This document shows, in pieces, positions 58,068 through 64,000 of a stretch of DNA of 64,000 bases. The position numbers were made by a program, and so were the translations under genes. This DNA is from Neoceratodus forsteri. Taxonomy: Eukaryota; Chordata; Ceratodontiformes; Ceratodontidae. The notes beneath the pieces were generated by a model. The model saw only the letters and a list, made by a program, of their open reading frames with translations, was not told the DNA's origin and did no database searches. Location: assembly GCA_016271365.2 (NCBI GenBank), contig CM028129.1:847858501-847922500 (forward strand), read 5' to 3'. The first letter of the stretch is position 1; the number at the start of each line of letters is the position of its first letter.

Positions 58068-58399
58068 TTCCTTCCCCAGAAAATGAAACTGTGCAGCAGG
58101 CTTCCCTCTGTGTTGGAAATCTAGCACTGCAACTGGTGAGATCAGGCCCATCCACAAATTAATCCCAGACCTGGATATCTCAAAAGTTTGGAGGCGGGTA
58201 GGTGAATCCTCATCTCTCATTAAATCTTGTGCATACAGAGTAAATTCTCATACAGAACTAATTGCAGTCAGAGACTTCAGTCATTCTTGAACAGTTCTGG
58301 GAGCTTGATCTTTAGATCAGCCATCACTTGTGAGGACAAGTCATAGCATATCCAGGATCCAGATCCTGAGACCTGTAGTTTGGAAAGATATAGCATTTT
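58068..58399. other. L1 remainder between insertions
   Basis: No coding motif. Probably L1 sequence between ORF2 leader and ORF1, on position only. Confidence 0.35.
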
Positions 58400-58860
58400 A
58401 ATCAATCAATCAATCAATCAAATCTTTATTTATCCAGGCGATCACCATTGAGCAAGCTCATTTACAAGGTGGACCTGGTAGCACTGGTACACAATATATA
58501 CAATATATGAAGTTGCAATCATAACAATATACAATATATAACAGTCTCAAACATATCAACACAGAGCAATTGTGCAGAACTGATGTACAATAGTAAAACA
58601 TGTACATAAGTAAGGAATAGTTTGGAAAAATTATTCAATTCCTTCATGAAATAAATATGTCTAGTACAGAAGCTGGAGGTACTAAGGATAACGGTTAATA
58701 AGTAGCTATAAATTTCATACAATGCCATAAAAAAACAAGACCGACAGTGATTTAAGGGAAAGAAGAATGACAGAACAGGGCAGAAGGGAAGGGTATGAGA
58801 GTTGAGGCAAGATAGGTACAGGAAAAGTGAAAGGGGATAGCCAAGGAAAGATAAGACCTC
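58400..58860 (-). mobile_element. LINE/SINE 3' end candidate with (GATT)n tail
   Basis: On the minus strand a sequence containing CTCAATGGTGATCGCCTGG and AATAAAGAT ends in five GATT units (58400-58420 on +). Such a short repeat tail after an untranslated region suggests an L2-type 3' end. The upstream limit is unknown; the 163-codon hydrophobic frame here is not convincing. Confidence 0.4.
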
Positions 58861-58959
58861 AGGAAAGACACATGACAGGTGAGCAGAGAACACAATTGGT
58901 AGGTAGAGAATGTGAGGGAGAGGCCACACCATCCAGGTGTAGTGAAGGGACCATGCTAT

Positions 58960-60640
58960 TGTGGTGAGCCATAATGCGGGGAGTTTTAAAGTCTGGGGAA
59001 GCAGTTGCAAATTTCTTTGACTGAAAGAAATACTTGCAGCTATGCTTTTGGTAACAATGGCATGGAAGGCTGCTCACTTCTGACGCATTTCATATGGTAG
59101 ATCCTGTGTAATACAGAGCTTGGTGCCTTCCCACAATAATAATAATAATAATAATACATTGTATTTATAAAGCGCCTTTCAATTTTCAAGGCGCTGCACA
59201 AAACAAGTAATACAAATCAAACATTATAATTCAATATAAAACACAGATAAAACTACAATCTCATCAACAGGTTAAACACAGTCAGTACTCCAAAAAGGCA
59301 ATTTGATAAAAATGAGTTTTTAAACCCCTCTTAAATTCCTCCATGGAGGTGCACTCCTGTAACCGACGGGGTAGAGAATTCCAAAGAATGGGAGCAGCAT
59401 AAGAAAAAGCTCTACAACCAGATGAATTTAGACTCGCTCTTGGAATCTCTAGCAAACCCTCATTGGCCGAGTGGAGTCATCGACCTGGGCAGTAAAGAGC
59501 CAGAAGATTTTCAGATAGGCTGAACCATGATCATGTAGGGCTTTGAATGTCAGTAAACAGACTTCAAAGGTGATCCGCCATTGAACAGGAAACCAGTGCA
59601 GATCGCGCAGCACCGAGGTAATATGGCAAGACCTGCTTGTCCCAGTCAAAACCCGGGCTGCTGTGTTCTGCACTAGCTGAAGGCGGTGGATTTCAACCCC
59701 AGAAATCCCAAAATATAGGGAGTTGCAGTAGTCCAAACGTGAGGACACGAAGGCGTGGACCAACATTGGTAACGTGTCAGACGGAACAAGGTGCTTCACT
59801 TTAGCGATATTCCTAAGATGGTAAAAGGAAGTCTTGACAACTGCTGACACCTGTGACTGTAGTGTCAGCCTGTCATCAAAGATAACCCCTAGGTTATGCA
59901 CCCATTCGGAGATCAGAAGTGACACACCACCAAGAAAAATTCCTGAAGGTGCACCAACAGGCGGCCCCTCTATCTGACAGCCCGGATCCACGTCCAAATC
60001 CTCATCTTTTCAATAGTGTTTGGAGTTCTTTTACTTTATTTAGCATGTGTTGTTGCTCCAAATAGCTCAGGAATTTTAAAATTAGGGGTCTTGGGGGAGA
60101 TCCAGACTGGGGACAAGGCCGTAATGATCGGTGAGCTCTTTCTATTTGGTAGTTGCTCCCTAGCGGAGAAGGGTCCACTATTTTCAGCAAAAGCTTCTGA
60201 ACAAAGGCTATGACATTGTGGTTCTCCTCAGTCTCTGGGAGACCCTTTGTCAGAATATTATTCCTCCTACTCCTACCTTCTAAATCCTCAGTTTTTAACT
60301 GCAGTTTGTGTATTTGCTGCCGAAGCTGGGTTACTTCTGGGTCTACTTTATCTTTCCAGCATTCCAGTGAAGAGGATCTGGCTTCTGTGTCTCCCACTCT
60401 TTTTTTTAAATCTGCCATATCATGTCTAATAGACTTAATCTCTATAAAAATTTCAAGCAATGTTTCTGCGAAAGGCAACAGTTCCAGTAGAAACCGATCT
60501 TCAGTAAGCGGAACTGGTTGTATACATGCTAGGCTTTTGGAGTTGGAGGCTCCCCCTTGAAGCCTGGCTTTTTTAGGCAGCTTTTCAGGGGAGGGAGGAG
60601 GTGTATGTTTAAGCTGGACCATCTTCATATCTGCATCCAT
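58960..60640 (-). pseudogene. L1 ORF1 protein, split by an L2 insertion
   Basis: From the ATG at 60640 a 212-codon frame gives a polar N-terminus, a predicted coiled coil (about residues 60-120) and EDLEGRSRRNNILTKGLPE, the start of the RNA-recognition-like domain, then ERAHRSLRPCPQ and RPLILKFLSYLEQQHML. The frame runs into the L2 insertion at 60002. The remaining C-terminal domain continues at about 59125 with TKLCITQDLP, after which stops appear. ORF1p is the RNA-binding chaperone of L1. Confidence 0.8.
59135..60001 (-). mobile_element. L2-type LINE 3' fragment inside L1 ORF1
   Basis: A 182-codon minus frame (59997-59449) has VHNLGVIFDDRLTLQSQVS, SFYHLRNIAKVKHL, HAFVSSRLDYCNSLYFG, LVQNTAARVLTG and LHWFPVQWRITFEVCLLTFKAL, the complete order of L2 ORF2 C-terminal motifs, well preserved. 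The 3' UTR has GGCGCTTTATAAATACAAT and ends in (ATT)n at 59135-59155. It is 5' truncated, as usual for LINE insertions. Its good preservation suggests it is one of the younger insertions. Confidence 0.9.
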
Positions 60641-60690
60641 TGCGGAAGAAATTCTCCCAATAGCGACAAAAGTTGCGGTGATATCTGATG

Positions 60691-61080
60691 ATGGAGATGC
60701 CCTCTCTAAGTAATTTGTATTATTGATGAGATTCCAGTAGAAATCTAGATGTAAAAGCCAATGATGTGAGGTTGGGGTTAGGCATCCTGTAACCCTGCTG
60801 CCACTAGGTTGCCTACATCATGTGACCTCTCTTTTATTATTTTTTTAATAAAAGAACTTTTACCCCCTCCCAATTTTCTCTCCATCCCCAAAGTCCACAA
60901 CCCCTTGGAGTTGATTATTTTAAGTCTGGGGGTGTAGGGGGTTAAGTTCATTGTATTCAATGGGGCTGCACTTTTTCTGTCGAGTCACTGTTGTACCTGA
61001 TGTTGTTTGGGATGCTGCTGTTTTCCTTGTGGCATTTATTGCCTTGCAGTCATTGTTTATGGTGACATGACCCTGTGCCT
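60691..61080. other. Unassigned spacer
   Basis: Contains AATAAA-like motifs on + at 60847-60852 but no linked gene. It might include the L1 5' UTR. Confidence 0.35.
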
Positions 61081-63560
61081 GAGTGTTGCATAAGAATGAA
61101 TTCCTGCATGAACTGGAAGACTTCATAGGTGACCTAGCCTTGGATTCCTCTAACTTTTTAGTCTTGGGGGAGTTCAAGATGAGTAGGTCTCACATTTTGG
61201 TCAATAGTTCCTCCAGTTGATGATATCACTTGACCTCACACAGGTAATTACCTCTGGGACCCACAGCTTGGATCTTGTCTTCTCACTGGGTCTTGACATT
61301 TGTGACATCAATGTTGATAAGTCATATGGTCAGAACATTATGTTACAAAGAACCTACAGTTTGTGGGGCCACCTATTTAATTTTCCTTCCACTGGAGATG
61401 ACCCATTACCATTGTAAATATAATCTGGAGTCTAGCAGACTTTTATTGGTGTTTGGCATCTTGAGCATGGTCACCTTTTATGTGAAGAGAGCTGAGAAGG
61501 TCACGGAGGGCTACAATGTGTTTCTTTCAGCTGCCTTAGACTCACTGCCATCACACTGTGTCCAACTCTTGCTCCCCTGCCACAACTTGCAAAAGCATTG
61601 TGATGAGCTGAGGTGGTTAAAGACAAAGAGATTTTGGTTAGAGCATTCTTGGAGGATGTCTTGGTCCATGGTGCTAAAGAATCATTATTATGAGTACCCC
61701 AAGGCAAGCACCCTGAAAAGATAGCATTCCTGTCAAGGGTGATTGTTTCAGGGAAGCACTAACTGGCTCAGCTCTTCTATCCTGTGGATAGGCTGTTCAA
61801 TCCATCCAGCCTCCAGTCTGAAAAAAGTGTTTTCAGTAGAGGAATGCTAGGAATTGTATCAATTGTTGCCTTTACAAAGTATCCGTCATCATGACTGGGA
61901 CTGCTACAAATGGCCTGCTGTGTGCCAACAATACCCAGTCAGGGATAAGCATGGCAAATCTGTCATCCTAAGGGGGAGTTTGAGCTATCTGAGCTAGTTT
62001 TAAAGGATGAGATGCTCTGTGTGATCTCAATGATGTACCAGACTTACTGTATACTTGATCTAGGTACTACTTGGTTGCTTGTGAGCTGCTAAGAGACCTT
62101 CGGTCTCACTATCAGAGAGATTGTCTAGTGTCCCTTAGAGGAGGGAATCTTTTCAGCTGCACTGGAACAGGGTGTGGTGAGACCCTTCCTGAAGTAGACA
62201 TGTTTGGACCCTTATATTGTTCTGAATTTCAGGATGGTTTCAAATGTTCACTTTCTGGGGAAAGTAATTGAGAAGGTTGTGTTGTTGCAGCTGCAGTAGT
62301 GCCTGGAACAATATGACAACCACAGGCCTCTCCAAGCAAGTCTCAGGCCTCAGAACAACATGAAGACTACCACTGATCTCCTCATGGAGAGAGACAGAGA
62401 GCAGTAGTCAGTCTATATATTTCTTGATCTCCCTTTGATTTTTGGCATGGTGGACCATAGGGTGCTGGTGGACCACCTGAGGCATTAAGTAGGACTCAGT
62501 GGTATGGTGTTGCAGTTATATGAGTTCTACAGTATCTGACTGGCAGGGAACAGCAGGTTGTACTGGATAATTTCATTTCAGGGACATCTATGCTTCGCTG
62601 TGTGTGAAGTGCTGTAGAGTGTGATTTTCACCCTGTGTTGTTTGGAGTGTACATGCTGCCCTTAGGCAAGATCAAAAAATGGCATGGTCTGGAGAGGCAT
62701 TGCTATGCTGATGACACCCATCTATACCTCTTTTGTACACCAAATGGGGATAATGTGGTTTCTGTATGGAGGCAACTTCTAGGGAAATCAATGGTTGGAT
62801 GGCTCCCAGCTGGTTTAGTGTCAGTCTTGGTAAGACAAAGGTGTTAATAATGAAATCAAATTATCATGCATCAGCAATAATGGGTGATAATGCTACATTA
62901 CAATCTTTTTATGACACTACTTTTGGAGCTGTGGATAAGGTGAAGAATCTGAGCATCATTGTTGACTGTAAACTGATACTAGAACTTAAGGTGTCAGCAG
63001 CAGTCTGTAGTGGATTTTTTTACTTAAAGAACATTGCCTAGATTAAACCACATCTAGTGCTAGGGAAACTGATTTTGGTAGTACTGTTAATGCTTTTGTC
63101 AGTCTGGATTACAGCAGTGCTGTTTACCTAGAGTTTTCAAGAGGTCTGATGTGCCACCTAACTGGTCCAGATCTTGGCAGCCTGGTTGATTACTGGGAGC
63201 TCCCAGTTGGAGCATATCCTACCAGAGCTGCATGATCTACACTGGCTACCAATTTGGTAGAGTGTCAGCTTCAAGATAGGCTTGTTGGCTCACAAAGCCC
63301 TGCATGATTTAGGCCTTGGATATAGGTGGAAGATCTCATGTCTGTCATGCCCCTCTCCATCTTCTCCACTCTACTAAAGGGAAATTAAGGCTGCAATTAT
63401 CTGGAAATAGATCCTCTGGGGTGACTGCCCCATTGGATTGGAACTCTTTGCCACCCTACTTCCATAGCACACCTTCAGTGGAGATGATTAGGAAAGTTGT
63501 AAAGTTCTGTTTATTAGAACCAACTTACAGTAAAGCTTTTAGGTGGCAACAAGCATAGCT
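61081..63560 (+). mobile_element. L2-type LINE, heavily decayed
   Basis: The endonuclease end (VITSGTHSLDLVFSLGLDI, 61243-61300) is followed by linker, RT and C-terminal motifs on +. The element lacks its 5' part and no clear 3' tail was seen. The level of decay is higher than in the L2 fragment at 59.1-60.0 kb. Confidence 0.75.
61219..63555 (+). pseudogene. L2 ORF2 remnants: endonuclease end, RT, C-terminus
   Basis: In order: the HSLDLVFS end of the APE domain (61260), a stretch with FLGKVIEKVVLLQLQ (about 62248-62295, the RT fingers motif), a palm remnant (VYIFLDLPLIFGMVDHRVL, about 62412-62468, usually D-L-S-A-A-F-D-T-V-D-H), CYADDTHLYLF at about 62701-62735 (catalytic YADD intact), VDKVKNLSIIVDCKLIL (about 62930-62980) and DLGLGYR-like to PLDWNSLPPYF (about 63310-63470). 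Stops separate nearly every block. An ancient copy. Confidence 0.75.
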
Positions 63561-64000
63561 TGTAAGTGCCTATTGTGATTATGTGTACTGTTTTCTGCAT
63601 TTTCAGTCAAGTATAAGAAGATCTTTTGTATGAATGACTTGCCTTGCATGAGTGATGTGCCATGCATCAGGGCAGACAGGTAGCTCTGTCTATCCTGGTG
63701 CACAGCACATCACTCACACTCACTGAGACAAGTGTTCAAAACCAGGGTATAACAAATGCCTCCTGTGGTTCCCAGTATTTGGACTGTATTTGCCTGCAGT
63801 AGCATTTTCTATGCAGTGCCTCTGTGTGAAAGAGGGAGGGAGCAGAAAGACATGGAGGGCTGACCTGGGCTGGTCAGCTAAGAGCTGCCAGGAAGAAGCA
63901 GAGCTGCAACATGGAAACAGTGATGGCAAAACTTCAATGTTATGGATAGCAGATCTTCAAGTGTACTTTGTCCAGAACTCTGGCTTTGTGTGCTTACATA
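63561..64000. other. Unassigned end of window with a hairpin
   Basis: No gene. It holds an imperfect hairpin at 63649-63715 listed separately; the rest is not recognised. Confidence 0.4.
63649..63715. repeat. 30-bp-arm inverted repeat
   Basis: GAGTGATGTGCCATGCATCA with GGGCAGACAG is mirrored by CTGTCTATCCTGG with TGCACAGCACATCACTC around a six-base loop, about 25 of 30 pairs matching. It could be a small MITE or one end of an inverted-repeat element. Confidence 0.7.

Larger units (their letters stand above)
51978..60690 (-). mobile_element. L1-type LINE, reverse strand, with inserted CR1 and L2
   Basis: The poly(T) at 51978-51985 marks the 3' A tail on the minus strand. ORF2 lies at 56010-52253 and ORF1 at 60640-60002 with its C-terminal rest at 59125-58960. 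Into this are inserted an L2 fragment (59135-60001, same strand), a CR1 fragment (57183-58067, plus strand) and possibly another LINE tail (58400-58860). Net length after removal is about 6.5 kb. It is better preserved than the L1 at 43.7 kb. The target duplication was not found; the 5' edge is approximate. Confidence 0.8.

Noticed and set aside
58519..59010. 163-codon hydrophobic minus-strand frame
   Set aside because: It crosses from a LINE 3' end into L1 ORF1 remnants in another frame, so it is fortuitous.

Overview
The window looks like a transposon graveyard from a large, repeat-rich vertebrate genome. The mix of CR1-type, L2-type and L1-type LINEs, a Ty3/Gypsy LTR element, PIF/Harbinger and hAT DNA transposons and tRNA-derived SINEs fits a non-mammalian vertebrate such as an amphibian, lungfish, coelacanth or shark. 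The species cannot be fixed from sequence alone. I found no convincing host protein-coding gene, rRNA, functional tRNA or CRISPR array, and almost every coding stretch is a broken transposon gene.

Layout: 1-5.47 kb is the 3' part of a Ty3/Gypsy retrotransposon (protease, RT, RNase H, integrase, then a 1.6 kb LTR). A CR1 3' fragment follows (5.5-6.33 kb), then a MITE-like inverted-repeat element (6.6-7.1 kb) and a minus-strand CR1 (7.58-about 11.06 kb). From about 11.1 to 26.57 kb lies a decayed two-gene Harbinger transposon, with a Myb-like gene on + and a DDE transposase on -. It carries younger insertions: a 1.73 kb hAT element with a perfect 8-bp target duplication inside the Myb gene intron, and an 8.4 kb block inside the transposase. 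That block is an L2/CR1-group LINE (2A-like motif at the start of its ORF, tandem repeats in its 5' UTR), itself split by a 4.35 kb hAT-like element and a SINE.

From 26.6 to 32 kb the sequence is mostly unassigned, with a LINE tail, a SINE candidate and a 240-bp direct duplication. A nearly full-length CR1 (32.07-36.02 kb, + strand) has a zinc-ribbon/SGNH-esterase ORF1 and an EN-RT ORF2. The 37.6-38.96 kb stretch is structurally the strangest: a 376-bp near-perfect palindrome, a 13-unit minisatellite with a self-complementary core, and a run of three hairpins ending in the same terminal motif as the Harbinger element. Two related hAT-like elements follow (39.3-42.64 kb), each with its own internal tandem duplication.

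The last third is LINE territory. It holds an L1-type RT fragment (43.2 kb), a full-length but dead L1 with a 16-bp target duplication (43.69-49.90 kb), and a minus-strand L1 (51.98-about 60.69 kb) interrupted by CR1 and L2 fragments. A decayed L2 (61.1-63.56 kb) and a short hairpin (63.65 kb) complete it. The 'genes' cooperate only in the sense of transposon life cycles: LINE EN/RT supply target-primed reverse transcription that SINEs could borrow, and Harbinger pairs a DNA-binding Myb-like protein with a nuclease. All copies seen here carry stops or frameshifts, so I infer none is autonomous now.
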